A stretch of DNA of 64,000 bases from Marinomonas ostreistagni (GCF_016888445.1 NZ_JAFEKF010000002.1:62001-126000); one strand, 5' to 3'. Positions 51,898 through 61,283 are shown, counted from the stretch's first letter. Notes: generated by a model not told the origin, from the letters alone. Numbers and translations are program-made.

Positions 51898-54800
51898 ATG
51901 TTTAACGCACTCGACGTGTTACAACCGTCTATTCTTGAGCGCCCTCTTGATGAACTGTGGCAGCGCATTTCACCGCTATACAGCGCCGATGAAGAGCAAT
52001 GGTTAGGTGAATTACTGACCCTTGCTGAGCCGACTGATGCGCAACTTAAAGCCAGCACCGACGCCGCTACCGATCTGATCGAACAAGTGCGTGCCGACGG
52101 CGAATCCATGTCGATGATTGACTCCCTACTGCTCGAATACAGCCTAGATACCAAAGAAGGCATTTTGCTGATGTGTCTGGCGGAAGCCTTGATGCGCGTG
52201 CCCGACAAAGAAACCGCCGATGCCTTTATCAAAGACCGCTTGAGCGTCGCCGACTGGGCGTCGCACGCCAATCACTCTGAGTCTTTCTTCGTCAATGCGT
52301 CCACTTGGGGCCTCTTGCTGACCGGCAAAGTAGTGACCATGGACGAAACCAAAGATGGCAAGCCAGCTAATCTGGTTAATCGCATGATCAATCGCGTCTC
52401 TGAGCCCGTGATCCGCAAGGCGATGAACCAAGCGATGAAAATCATGGGGCATCAGTTTGTTTTGGGACGTTCTATTAGCGAAGCCTTATCACGCGGCAAA
52501 AGCTACCGCGACAAAGGTTACACCTACTCGTTTGATATGCTGGGGGAAGCGGCGCTCACCGCTGACGATGCCGACAAATACCTGAAGTCTTACCTGCAAG
52601 CGGTCGAGTCAGTTGGCCAAGACACCTACAGCAAAGGCTACCGCCCGACCATCTCAATCAAACTGTCGGCACTGCACCCACGCTACGAAGTAGGCTGTGA
52701 AGAGCGCGTTATGACGGAGCTGTTTGCCAGCGTAAAACAGCTGATCACCCGCGCTCGCGAACTCAACGTGGGTATCACCATCGACGCCGAAGAAGCCGAT
52801 CGCCTCGAGCTGTCGCTGCACCTGTTTGAAAAATTATTCCGTGACGAGTGCACCAAGGGATGGGGGTCATTTGGTCTAGTCGTGCAAGCCTACTCAAAAC
52901 GTTGTTTGCCAGTGCTGACTTGGTTGGCGGCGCTGGCCAAAGACGTCGGTGATCGCATCCCTCTACGCTTGGTAAAAGGCGCGTACTGGGATTCTGAAAT
53001 CAAATTGTGTCAACAGCGCGGCCTTAGCGGTTACCCTGTGTACACCCGCAAAGAAGGCACCGATGTGTCTTATCTTGCATGCGCGCATTTCTTATTAAGC
53101 CCGCACACCCGTGAATGGATCTTTCCGCAATTTGCCAGCCATAACGCGCACACCATCGCGACGGTGGCGACCATTGCCGAGCGCCACGGCGCGAATACCA
53201 GCGAATACGAATTCCAACGTTTGCACGGTATGGGCGATGCCCTGTACAACCGTCTGATCAAAGACAAAGACGTCTGTGTGCGCATCTACGCACCGGTCGG
53301 TAGCCACAAAGACCTACTACCGTATTTGGTACGTCGCTTGTTAGAAAACGGTGCCAACAGCTCGTTTGTACACCGTTTGGTCGATGCACGTTGCCCTGTT
53401 TCTGAATTGGTTGATCATCCAGTCACCACGCTGAAGAGCCGTAAAACTCTGCGCAATCCGTTGATCGATTTGCCACGGGATATGTTCGATAACCGAGCCA
53501 ATTCCTACGGCCCTAATATCGAAATCGAAGCCGAATGGCAGCCATTTAAAGCCGCGGTTGATGCCTTTATGGGCCCAGAAACCAAGTGGACAGCCCAGCC
53601 AATCGTCGCAGGCGAGAGCCTAAGCACAGAAGATGTACACGCGGTTAAAAGCCCTTACGATCACAGTTTAGTGGCTGGTGAAGTACATTGGGCCAACGCT
53701 GAGATCGTCAATCAAGCGATCGAGACTGCCCACGGAGCTTACCCAACGTGGTCACAAACGCCAGCCGATGAGCGCGCCGCCTGCCTTGAGCGCATGGCAA
53801 CGCTGATGGAAGAGAACTACGCCGAATTGGTGGCTATTTGTCACCGTGAAGCGGGTAAAACCATTCAAGACAGCATCGATGAAGTGCGTGAAGCAGTCGA
53901 CTTCTGTAACTACTACGCACTAGAAGCGCGTAAAAACTTTGCGGCGCCGAAGGCCTTCACCAACTACTTGGGTGAACAGCAAAACGCTAAGCTGGTCGGC
54001 CGTGGTGTGTTTGCCTGCATCAGCCCTTGGAACTTCCCATTGGCGATCTTTACCGGCCAAGTCGCCGCTGCCTTAGTCGCTGGTAACACAGTGGTCTGTA
54101 AAGCCGCCGAGCAAACCTCTTTGATTGCTTACCGTGCGGTACAAATGCTGCATGAAGCAGGCATTCCGAAAGACGCTCTGCACTTTGTGCCTGGTAATGG
54201 CGCGACCGTCGGTGCACCCTTAACACAGCATCCACATATCGCTGGCTTAGCCTTCACTGGCTCTACGGGTACCGCACAACTGATCAACCGCACACTGGCC
54301 GAGCGTGGCGTGGCACCCGTGCCTGTGATCGCCGAAACCGGCGGTCAAAACGCCATGATCATTGATTCCACCTCGCTACCAGAGCAAGTGGTGCGTGATG
54401 CGGTGCGCTCAGCGTTCGCATCAGCGGGGCAGCGTTGTTCAGCGCTACGCGTGATGTTTGTGCAGGCCGATATCGCTGATCGTGTAATCCCGATGATCGC
54501 GGGGGCCATGCAACAACAAAGTGTCGGTTTGCCTTACTTACATTCGACCGATGTGGGTCCTGTGATCGATGAAAAAGCGCAAACGATGCTGCTTGAACAC
54601 ATCGACACCATGAAGCAAGAAGCGCGCTTGATCGCACAATCTGAGCTGCCGCAAGACGCCGATAAAGGTACTTTCGTCGCGCCGACAGCGTTTGAAATCG
54701 ACAGCATTGATCAGCTAAAAGAAGAGAAGTTTGGCCCGATCATGCACGTAGTGCGCTACAAGGCCAAAGATCTCGATAAGATCATCGATACCATTAATAA

Positions 54801-55020
54801 CTCTGGCTTCGGTTTGACCATGGGCGTACACAGCCGCAACGAAACCACTTGTGCGCACATCGCCAAACGTGCCCGCGTGGGTAACTTGTACATCAACCGT
54901 GACCAAGTCGGTGCGGTAGTTGGCGTACAACCATTTGGTGGCCAAGGCTTATCAGGTACTGGACCAAAAGCAGGCGGCCCGCACTATTTGCCACGCTTTG
55001 CGAAAGAGCAACTGCTTTAA
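51898..55020 (+). CDS. putA: Bifunctional proline dehydrogenase / L-glutamate-gamma-semialdehyde dehydrogenase PutA, short form
   Basis: A 1040-residue enzyme from the ATG at 51898 (GGGAG upstream; a longer frame from 51793 lacks family similarity). The PRODH barrel (about 80-500) has YSFDMLGEAA, ISIKLSALHPRY, LRLVKGAYWDSEIK and QFASHNAHTIA. The dehydrogenase part (about 560-1035) has ISPWNFPLAIFTGQVAAAL, GFTGSTGTA-type turn, AETGGQNAMIID and the catalytic Cys in AGQRCSALRV. It oxidises proline to glutamate with FAD and NAD. It has no N-terminal ribbon-helix-helix domain and ends at GPHYLPRFAKEQLL, where the E. coli protein continues into a C-terminal domain found here as a separate gene. Confidence 0.96.
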   Translation: MFNALDVLQPSILERPLDELWQRISPLYSADEEQWLGELLTLAEPTDAQLKASTDAATDLIEQVRADGESMSMIDSLLLEYSLDTKEGILLMCLAEALMRVPDKETADAFIKDRLSVADWASHANHSESFFVNASTWGLLLTGKVVTMDETKDGKPANLVNRMINRVSEPVIRKAMNQAMKIMGHQFVLGRSISEALSRGKSYRDKGYTYSFDMLGEAALTADDADKYLKSYLQAVESVGQDTYSKGYRPTISIKLSALHPRYEVGCEERVMTELFASVKQLITRARELNVGITIDAEEADRLELSLHLFEKLFRDECTKGWGSFGLVVQAYSKRCLPVLTWLAALAKDVGDRIPLRLVKGAYWDSEIKLCQQRGLSGYPVYTRKEGTDVSYLACAHFLLSPHTREWIFPQFASHNAHTIATVATIAERHGANTSEYEFQRLHGMGDALYNRLIKDKDVCVRIYAPVGSHKDLLPYLVRRLLENGANSSFVHRLVDARCPVSELVDHPVTTLKSRKTLRNPLIDLPRDMFDNRANSYGPNIEIEAEWQPFKAAVDAFMGPETKWTAQPIVAGESLSTEDVHAVKSPYDHSLVAGEVHWANAEIVNQAIETAHGAYPTWSQTPADERAACLERMATLMEENYAELVAICHREAGKTIQDSIDEVREAVDFCNYYALEARKNFAAPKAFTNYLGEQQNAKLVGRGVFACISPWNFPLAIFTGQVAAALVAGNTVVCKAAEQTSLIAYRAVQMLHEAGIPKDALHFVPGNGATVGAPLTQHPHIAGLAFTGSTGTAQLINRTLAERGVAPVPVIAETGGQNAMIIDSTSLPEQVVRDAVRSAFASAGQRCSALRVMFVQADIADRVIPMIAGAMQQQSVGLPYLHSTDVGPVIDEKAQTMLLEHIDTMKQEARLIAQSELPQDADKGTFVAPTAFEIDSIDQLKEEKFGPIMHVVRYKAKDLDKIIDTINNSGFGLTMGVHSRNETTCAHIAKRARVGNLYINRDQVGAVVGVQPFGGQGLSGTGPKAGGPHYLPRFAKEQLL

Positions 55021-55158
55021 AAACGCGCATTAGTCCTTGCCGATGCTGATAGCACCACACGGCAGATAGAGGTGCCTGCCGCTCGATGCGATTAAGGCAA
55101 GTGAGGTTAGACTTTGACATTGTTTAGGCTGCCCCCTAAGCAATAGGAGAAACAAGAT

Positions 55159-55848
55159 ATGACGATGGTAAAACCGATTCAGATGGAGGTCGCCAACCAA
55201 GTGCTGGAAACTTGGAACGCTCTTGGTGTGGCGGCTCGAGCAACGGCGCTAGCACGCACTATTGCAGGCCTTAACGATGCTCAAGCGCGTATGGCCCAGT
55301 GGCAATTAGACAATGCCCAAGCGCAAATCGGCGAGGCTGAGGTGTTACCCGGCCCAACTGGGGAAAGCAACGTACTGTCTACCCATGGACGCGGTGCGTT
55401 TCTGGTGACGGCACAAACAGACCTTGAGGCAGAGCTCAAAACCGTGGCACTGGTCGGCCACCTTTACGCCGCACTGGTGGCAGGCAACCCTGTCATTACA
55501 GTTGGGCCTGAGGGCCAAGCATTGATGGATCAAATTGCCCCGCACGTGCCCGAAGGCGTCATACAAAACGTCGCTGAGTCAGCCCAAGACACCATCATTG
55601 CCGCAGCAGGTTTAGCCGGGGTGGCGATTGTATGTGATAGCCAACATGCGCAAGCATTAAGCCAGCGCTTGGCGCAAAAAGACGGTTTGCTGTGTCAGCT
55701 GATTGAGGAAACCGACACCCAACAACTATCAAGTGTCGCCGCGCCACATACGATTTTGCGCTTTGTCACCGAGCAAACCGTGACCACCAACACCACCGCC
55801 ATCGGCGGTAACGCTACCTTGCTAGAGCTGGGTAGTCAGGCTGAGTGA
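55159..55848 (+). CDS. Stand-alone PutA C-terminal (ALDH-superfamily) domain protein
   Basis: A 229-residue protein with an AGGAGA site before its ATG, 138 bp after the putA stop. It is a single Rossmann-like domain related to the aldehyde dehydrogenase cofactor domain, without a catalytic Cys or Glu. Two segments match, from memory, the C-terminal domain of E. coli PutA: EVLPGPTGESNVL (E. coli LLPGPTGERNTY) and the final TTNTTAIGGNATLLELG (E. coli SVNTAAAGGNASLMTIG). In long PutAs this domain supports aldehyde dehydrogenase activity and seals the substrate tunnel. Here it is likely a separate subunit that docks on the short PutA. Confidence 0.8.
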   Translation: MTMVKPIQMEVANQVLETWNALGVAARATALARTIAGLNDAQARMAQWQLDNAQAQIGEAEVLPGPTGESNVLSTHGRGAFLVTAQTDLEAELKTVALVGHLYAALVAGNPVITVGPEGQALMDQIAPHVPEGVIQNVAESAQDTIIAAAGLAGVAIVCDSQHAQALSQRLAQKDGLLCQLIEETDTQQLSSVAAPHTILRFVTEQTVTTNTTAIGGNATLLELGSQAE

Positions 55849-55861
55849 TACGGCCTATTTG

Positions 55862-55895
55862 GCTTGGCGCACGGATGTGCGCCAAGCATTTTTTG
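55862..55895 (+). terminator. Intrinsic terminator of the putA operon (first)
   Basis: GCTTGGCGCAC (55862-55872), loop GGAT, GTGCGCCAAGC (55877-55887), then ATTTTTTG. An 11-bp perfect stem with a good T-run. Confidence 0.92.
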
Positions 55896-55935
55896 TTTTA
55901 ACTCAGCCTATCGTTACCCGCTAACTGAGTGATCC

Positions 55936-55976
55936 GCCCACGGCTTCCTCCCTAACTGAGCCGTGGGCTTTTTTTT
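55936..55976 (+). terminator. Second, tandem intrinsic terminator
   Basis: GCCCACGGCT (55936-55945) and AGCCGTGGGC (55959-55968), then eight T. It points in the plus direction, 40 bp after the first terminator, and lies just before the stop of the convergent TonB receptor gene. CTAACTGAG occurs twice here, at 55921 and 55952. Confidence 0.9.
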
Positions 55977-55980
55977 GCCT

Positions 55981-58344
55981 TTAGAAGTGATAATCGAATG
56001 ACATCGAAGCGGTACGCGGCGCGCCGTAGTAAGCGGTCGAGTACAAACTTTGGATGTATTTTTCATTAAAGATATTGTCGATGTTTAGACGGACCGTGGC
56101 ATCGTCGCTTAACTCGTAAGAGGCAAACGCATTGGTTAACATGTAATCGTCTTGGGTCATGCCGTAGGTGGATTCGATATCTGACTGCCAGCGAGTGTTG
56201 ACGCCGACTTTTAGGCCAGGCACTTGTTCAACACGTGTATCCATCATGAATTTCACTGTGGTACGTGGCACGTATTCGTAGATATCCTGACCATCAGCAC
56301 CTTCAAGGTTTAGATGCGTCAGACCCAGCGACATACGAGTTCGAGGGGTTACGTGCCCCATGATTTCCATTTCCACCCCTTTCGACTTCACTTCTTTCGG
56401 TACGTAGTAGCGATCACCTTCTGCGTTGCGACCTTCGCCTAGTGTCGCCAAACCATCTTGTTCCGCGGTAAACACCGAGAAGGTCGTCAGCACGCGATTG
56501 TCCAACCATTCGGCTTTGACACCCGCTTCGTAGTTCACACCTTTTACGGGATCCAGATAATTACCATCGTATCCAACTTGGTCTTGGTTTTGATAAATGT
56601 CCGAGTAAGACACATAACCGACCACATCATCGGTGAAATCGTACAGCACACTTAAGTAAGGACTAACTTCTTCGGTATCCGGATAGTTAGTTGTGGTACT
56701 GCCTCCACCAAAGATAGAGTCCCCTTCACGCTCTAACTTAATCGCATTAACGCCGACAATGGAGTGCAATGCATCGGTTAACTCAAGTTTAGACGCCAGA
56801 TAAAAACGCGTTAGCTGCTGCTCGCCCGTCCCGGTTAAGGTCTTAGGGCCAAACTCAGGCTCAACGGGAACATCACCGCCATAAGGCAACGCTGGCAATG
56901 GCTGACCTCGGTAAGTGTCCGTATCAAAGTTACGCACATAACGCTTAGAATCTTGGCGCGAATAACTTACCCCCGCCAAAAAGCTGTGCTCACGCTCAAA
57001 AGCGTTAAAGTCGCCGCTTAAGTTCAAATCAAAGACATTGTTTTCAAGCTTGGTAAAACCGGAGTAAGGAAAGCTGAATAAGCCCGTACCGTCAGCATTG
57101 ACCGAATTGTTAGGTGCAGAGGCAAAGAACAGTTTCGAGTCGCCTTCGTATTCACGATAGGTGTAAGTGCCTTTAAGCTCCCAATCGTTGGGTAAGAAAT
57201 GGCTGTATTCCACGAAGGCATCATTTGTTTTGGTATCGTAATACGCCCACTCAGCACTGGAAGACGAGGACCGATCCAGCTCCAGCTGACCACCGCCGTC
57301 GATATTAAGCGGCATCGCGCCCCACATAGGCGCATCTTGTTCGGCGTTACGGTAATTCATACCAAAGGTCAAAATACCATTGTCGCCGATTTGACCGTCG
57401 ACTACTGCGTAAAGCGATTGGTGCTGATCTTCTAGGTCACGTATGTATGAGTCGCTTTGCTCACCGACCGCCACCACGCGCGCTGCCCAACGGCCATCTT
57501 CAGTCAGCACCTTGTTGTAATCCACCGCGCCGCGCATTTTGCCATAAGAGCCAGCGCTAAGATTCAGCTGGCCTTCATCGATATTGGTCGGACGCTTACG
57601 CACAAAGTTAATGGTGCCTGAGGCATTACCGACCCCCGTCAGTAGACCATTGGCGCCACGGATGACTTCGATTTTTTCAAATAGGAAAGTATCTTTTTGG
57701 CCAATCACGGTGCCCCAGTCATTGGTCATCCCCAAGCCATCCACTTGTGTGAGCTGAATACCAAAACCACGGGAATTGTAACGAGCACGGTTGGTTTCGT
57801 ACTGGTCAACATTGACGCCAGTAATAAAGCTTAATGCTTCATTACTGGCCGTCAGACCATTATCCGCCATGCTTTCTTGATCGATGGTCGAGATGGATTG
57901 CGGAGTATCTTTGATCGCGAGCGCTAATCCGGTCGCGCCTTTTGACACACGATCATTACGCTGCGCTGTGACGGCCAGCGCGTCCATCTCAAAAGGTTCT
58001 GAGTTGACCGCGGCGAGTGGCTGTGACAAATAAATCACATCGTCTTGGACCACAGCATTTAGGCGAGTACCTGCCAATAATTGCTGCAGTGCTTGTGCTA
58101 GGGTGTAATCTCCGTTTAATGCGTCGGCTTCCTTACCTAAGGTTAAATTCGCTTGTGCTGAGAGCGACAGTCCACTGTCGGCCGCCAGTTTCAGTAACGC
58201 TTGCGACAAAGCGCCTGCGGGGATGTCATAGGTATTGCTTGCCTGCATCACACTGTCTGGACCAGTAATTGTTTGCTCGGCGTACACAGGCGCAGTACAT
58301 AGCGCGCCCAGTACTAATGCGGAAATAGCCGTACGTTTAAACAT
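55981..58344 (-). CDS. TonB-dependent ferrisiderophore receptor with N-terminal signalling (STN) domain
   Basis: A 787-residue outer-membrane receptor of the FpvA/FecA signalling type. The signal peptide ends near PVYA-EQ. The STN domain spans about 38-115 (IPAGALSQALLKLAADSGLSLSAQ to DDVIYLSQPLA). The plug has DTPQSISTIDQESMADNG, a YNSRGFG turn and RGANGLLTGVGNASGTINFVRKRP. The 22-strand barrel ends in ASMSFDYHF with the C-terminal Phe. It imports a ferric siderophore and reports binding through FecR to the ECF sigma factor. The siderophore is probably hydroxamate-like, as in most relatives, but this is not certain. Confidence 0.95.
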   Translation of the reverse strand: MFKRTAISALVLGALCTAPVYAEQTITGPDSVMQASNTYDIPAGALSQALLKLAADSGLSLSAQANLTLGKEADALNGDYTLAQALQQLLAGTRLNAVVQDDVIYLSQPLAAVNSEPFEMDALAVTAQRNDRVSKGATGLALAIKDTPQSISTIDQESMADNGLTASNEALSFITGVNVDQYETNRARYNSRGFGIQLTQVDGLGMTNDWGTVIGQKDTFLFEKIEVIRGANGLLTGVGNASGTINFVRKRPTNIDEGQLNLSAGSYGKMRGAVDYNKVLTEDGRWAARVVAVGEQSDSYIRDLEDQHQSLYAVVDGQIGDNGILTFGMNYRNAEQDAPMWGAMPLNIDGGGQLELDRSSSSSAEWAYYDTKTNDAFVEYSHFLPNDWELKGTYTYREYEGDSKLFFASAPNNSVNADGTGLFSFPYSGFTKLENNVFDLNLSGDFNAFEREHSFLAGVSYSRQDSKRYVRNFDTDTYRGQPLPALPYGGDVPVEPEFGPKTLTGTGEQQLTRFYLASKLELTDALHSIVGVNAIKLEREGDSIFGGGSTTTNYPDTEEVSPYLSVLYDFTDDVVGYVSYSDIYQNQDQVGYDGNYLDPVKGVNYEAGVKAEWLDNRVLTTFSVFTAEQDGLATLGEGRNAEGDRYYVPKEVKSKGVEMEIMGHVTPRTRMSLGLTHLNLEGADGQDIYEYVPRTTVKFMMDTRVEQVPGLKVGVNTRWQSDIESTYGMTQDDYMLTNAFASYELSDDATVRLNIDNIFNEKYIQSLYSTAYYGAPRTASMSFDYHF

Positions 58345-58434
58345 TGTGAGTTCTCAAAAGTTCGTGATAAATGGGCCTACGTCAGCTTCGTGACGCGTTC
58401 ACTAGATATGCCCCGACAACCACAAAAAGGGGAA

Positions 58435-59406
58435 CTAGGAATGAGAAATATTTTTATTCTCTTCTATAAGAGTGAACCAAGGCGTGATTTCACGTACTTG
58501 AATCGGCAAGGTAAACGCCAAGGTATTCAGCACCTTACGTGTATCGGCCAGCGGGTAATGCCCCACTAAACGCAAGTTGGCAATCGCGGCGGAGCACTTC
58601 AACCAACCCTGTGGATGATAGCGATCAAGGTCGCGGATAAAATCTTCTAAGCGCATATTGTCAGCCACCAAGAAACCATCACGCCAAGCTTGAGCATTAG
58701 CGGAGACGCCTTGGTTGAGCACTGAATTCGCTTGGTTAAAGTGCAAAGTCTGCTGGCGCTTTACAGATACTTGGGTCGGCAATTGCGTCAACAGCACCTG
58801 AGCTTGCCCTTCACTCATGGCCAGTAAAGCACTGTCGTCTTGTAAGCGCATACCAAACGCACTGGCAGTGGCATCGACTTGGCCATAATCACTGTGAAGG
58901 CGCAGCGGCTGCGCATGGTTGGCCGCTTCCCAATAGAGCTCACCACGCATTAAATACAATTCTGGAGTAGGCGCCTGCTGGTCGATGTTGATCAAGGTAT
59001 TGGTGTTAAGCCATAGCTGACTGCCATCTTTAAGCGCCAATTGACGGCGCTCGCCGACCGCTGTCTCATGACGTGTACCAGGAGTTAGAGAGGCCTCTAG
59101 AGTATGACGCTGAGTCCAAGCAAACGGTAACGCCACCGCTAAGCCCGCCAACCCATATAAGAACTGGCGTCGACTGCGCCCTGCTCCCTGTAACGCTTGA
59201 AAGCTTTCTTGGGCCGGCAATTGGCGAAACTGTCGATCAATCTGTTCTACTTGCGCCCACGCCTCACGGTGCAACGATGAATCCGCTAACCACTGTTGCC
59301 ATGCTTTGCGCTCGTTGACTGACACTTGATCTCCTTGCAACGCCGCAAACCAAAAGGCTGCGTCTTCTAACGCTTGTTCACGCTGCTGAGTCGTCACCTG
59401 GCTCAT
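58435..59406 (-). CDS. FecR-family sigma regulator
   Basis: A protein of about 323 residues from the ATG at 59406, which overlaps the sigma-factor stop (ATGA). The cytoplasmic part has EQALEDAAFWFAALQGDQVS and AWQQWLADSSLHREAWAQVE, typical of the FecR anti-sigma domain. The membrane segment follows a twin-arginine sequence (SRRQFLYGLAGLAVALPFAW), as in other FecR proteins. The periplasmic part has the FecR domain (HETAVGERRQLALKDGSQLWLNTNT) and a C-terminal STN-binding region. It passes the receptor signal to FecI. Confidence 0.92.
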   Translation of the reverse strand: MSQVTTQQREQALEDAAFWFAALQGDQVSVNERKAWQQWLADSSLHREAWAQVEQIDRQFRQLPAQESFQALQGAGRSRRQFLYGLAGLAVALPFAWTQRHTLEASLTPGTRHETAVGERRQLALKDGSQLWLNTNTLINIDQQAPTPELYLMRGELYWEAANHAQPLRLHSDYGQVDATASAFGMRLQDDSALLAMSEGQAQVLLTQLPTQVSVKRQQTLHFNQANSVLNQGVSANAQAWRDGFLVADNMRLEDFIRDLDRYHPQGWLKCSAAIANLRLVGHYPLADTRKVLNTLAFTLPIQVREITPWFTLIEENKNISHS

Positions 59407-59915
59407 GAGGCATCTGCCTGCTGGGCTTGTAAGCATTTAAGCATCGCTTGTGCAATGTACTTTTTCACCATGCGTTCAGATACCTCTAGCTCCACGGCAA
59501 TGTCTTGATAACGCACGCCCTGTAAGCGCGACATCAAAAAGGCTTGGCGCGCCTTGCTCGATAAGTCCTGTAGCATTTGATCCACTTGATACAGCGCTTG
59601 CAGTACCTCGTATTGATCCTGCGCCGAGGGATACTCTGCTTCTGGCTGTGTCTGTAGCGACTCCAGATAGCTGCGTTCGATGTCTTGGCGGCGCCAATGG
59701 TTGATCAATAAGCCTTTGGCGATGGTAGTTAAGTAAGCCCGTGGTGAGTCAATCAACGACAGATTTTCTTGGCGTGTAATCAGGCGCGTAAAACTGTCTT
59801 GTGTTAAATCTTCAGCGGTGTGCTGACAAGACAAATGGCGGGCCAAGAAGCGCTGCAACCAAGAATGATGCTGACGGTAAAAATCCGCAAAATGACGATC
59901 AGAGACGCTTTGCAT
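59403..59915 (-). CDS. FecI-type ECF sigma factor
   Basis: A 170-residue ECF sigma factor from the ATG at 59915. Region 2 has FYRQHHSWLQRFLARHLSCQHTAEDLTQDSFTRLI, and region 4 has LPSKARQAFLMSRLQGVRYQDIAVELEVSERMVKKYIAQAM-like sequence, in full FecI style. It should direct transcription of the downstream TonB receptor gene when the siderophore is bound. A Fur-box-like sequence lies upstream, so the system is expected to be iron-repressed. Confidence 0.92.
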   Translation of the reverse strand: MQSVSDRHFADFYRQHHSWLQRFLARHLSCQHTAEDLTQDSFTRLITRQENLSLIDSPRAYLTTIAKGLLINHWRRQDIERSYLESLQTQPEAEYPSAQDQYEVLQALYQVDQMLQDLSSKARQAFLMSRLQGVRYQDIAVELEVSERMVKKYIAQAMLKCLQAQQADAS

Positions 59916-59993
59916 GTCGAACAAGCCTTTATCAGATAAAACTCTTACGAGGATATGTCCGAAGCGACATATCAAGCATGCAAAATAATAATA

Positions 59994-60012
59994 CAAATGA
60001 GAATTGTTTTAA
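59994..60012 (-). promoter_or_regulatory. Candidate Fur box upstream of the FecI gene
   Basis: Plus-strand reading CAAATGAGAATTGTTTTAA. The centre AATGAGAAT fits the NATNAT repeats of the Fur consensus; the right half is poor, giving about 11 of 19 matches. Its place between the sigma gene and the upstream gene and its AT-rich promoter-like setting support it. Confidence 0.5.
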
Positions 60013-60053
60013 ACAAAGAAGTCTAATAATTGATCAGCTAGCAAGCGGCTTAA

Positions 60054-61283
60054 TTAGTCGTAATACGCTAGGCAAACGCGATTGCGGCCACTGTGCTTGG
60101 CTTCGTACAAGGCTTTATCCACGCGTTTGAAGGATTCCTCAAGTTGTCGCTGTGACGCTAACTGAATCGCGCCAATGGACACGGTTAGCCGCACAATTTG
60201 ACCTTTTAGGATCAAAGGCTGTGTAGGAATGTAGGCGCGTATCTGTTCTGCCACGCCTTTGGCGCTCGCCAAATCGGTGTTTGGCAGCAACACATAAAAC
60301 TCTTCACCGCCCATACGATACAGAGTGGCTTCTGCTGGCAGGGCATCTTGCACCGTGTTCACTAAGAATTTTAACGCCTCATCACCACTGGAGTGACCAA
60401 AGGCATCGTTGATTTTCTTGAAGTGGTCGATGTCTAGCGTCAGCAGACTGGCCGCTTGACTCGACTGCTTGGCATGGCTCAGCACTGCGTCGACACATTG
60501 CTCAAACTCGCGGCGATTACCAATGCCTGTAAGCGGGTCGGTACGGCTGGCACGCTCAACTTTTTGCATCAGTAGGTTGCGCTCGGTGACATCGAGCATC
60601 ACGCCCACTTGGCCACCCTTTTCACCGTTGCTTTTGTAGAACACCGCTTTGTTAAACTCAATATCTCGGATGCCTTGCGGCGTCTGACAGGCGGCTTCGT
60701 AGATTTGCACACCGCCCTCAGCCAACAGCATAGCATCAGCACGATAGTAGACGTGGGCCAGCTCTTTTGGCGCCACGTCATACACCGAGTGATCGACAAT
60801 TTTCTCCAGCGGCAGACCGATAAACTCACTAAACGCTTGGTTACAGCCACGATAAACGTGATGCTCGTCTTTATAAAAGATCGGTACCGGAATCGCATCA
60901 ATGACATTTTGCAGCATGGTTTGTGCCGCTTGTTGCGTGACAAAGCTAAACTCTGCACGGGCAAGTTCGGCGGCGATCCAAGCGGCGATACGCTGGCTAT
61001 CTGACAGAGCCATACTGTCTTTGACACCGGCTTTGAGCCATTGAGTGGCTTCGTCAAACGACCATTCATCACTTAATAAAAGCACACTGCGACTGGCCAA
61101 CAGCGGAATGTCTCGACGATACAGGTCTTGCTCATGCTGCAAAACAATCGCTGACACCGGCGCTTCAGAAAGGCTGTCCAGCGCTTGCCAAACTAGCTGA
61201 TGAGCCGTGCCGTTTAATAGCGTTGCAACCGGCGCCTGCCAAGCGGCAAAAGAAGCAGAGTAGTAGATGGTGCAAGTGGCCAT
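60054..61283 (-). CDS. PAS-GGDEF diguanylate cyclase
   Basis: A 409-residue protein without membrane segments. The first ~120 residues are an unrecognised alpha/beta domain, somewhat receiver-like in strand pattern. A PAS domain follows (about 125-240, AIPVPIFYKDEHHVYRGCNQAFSEFIGL, then NGEKGGQVGVMLDVTERN). The GGDEF domain (about 250-405) starts RTDPLTGIGNRREFEQ and has RMGGEEF, so it should make cyclic di-GMP. The position of the RxxD inhibitory site reads PAEA, so feedback at that site is missing. Monocistronic. Confidence 0.9.
   Translation of the reverse strand: MATCTIYYSASFAAWQAPVATLLNGTAHQLVWQALDSLSEAPVSAIVLQHEQDLYRRDIPLLASRSVLLLSDEWSFDEATQWLKAGVKDSMALSDSQRIAAWIAAELARAEFSFVTQQAAQTMLQNVIDAIPVPIFYKDEHHVYRGCNQAFSEFIGLPLEKIVDHSVYDVAPKELAHVYYRADAMLLAEGGVQIYEAACQTPQGIRDIEFNKAVFYKSNGEKGGQVGVMLDVTERNLLMQKVERASRTDPLTGIGNRREFEQCVDAVLSHAKQSSQAASLLTLDIDHFKKINDAFGHSSGDEALKFLVNTVQDALPAEATLYRMGGEEFYVLLPNTDLASAKGVAEQIRAYIPTQPLILKGQIVRLTVSIGAIQLASQRQLEESFKRVDKALYEAKHSGRNRVCLAYYD

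Noticed and set aside
53070..53307. Minus-strand frames inside putA
   Set aside because: Shadows of the putA frame with no start signals or similarity.
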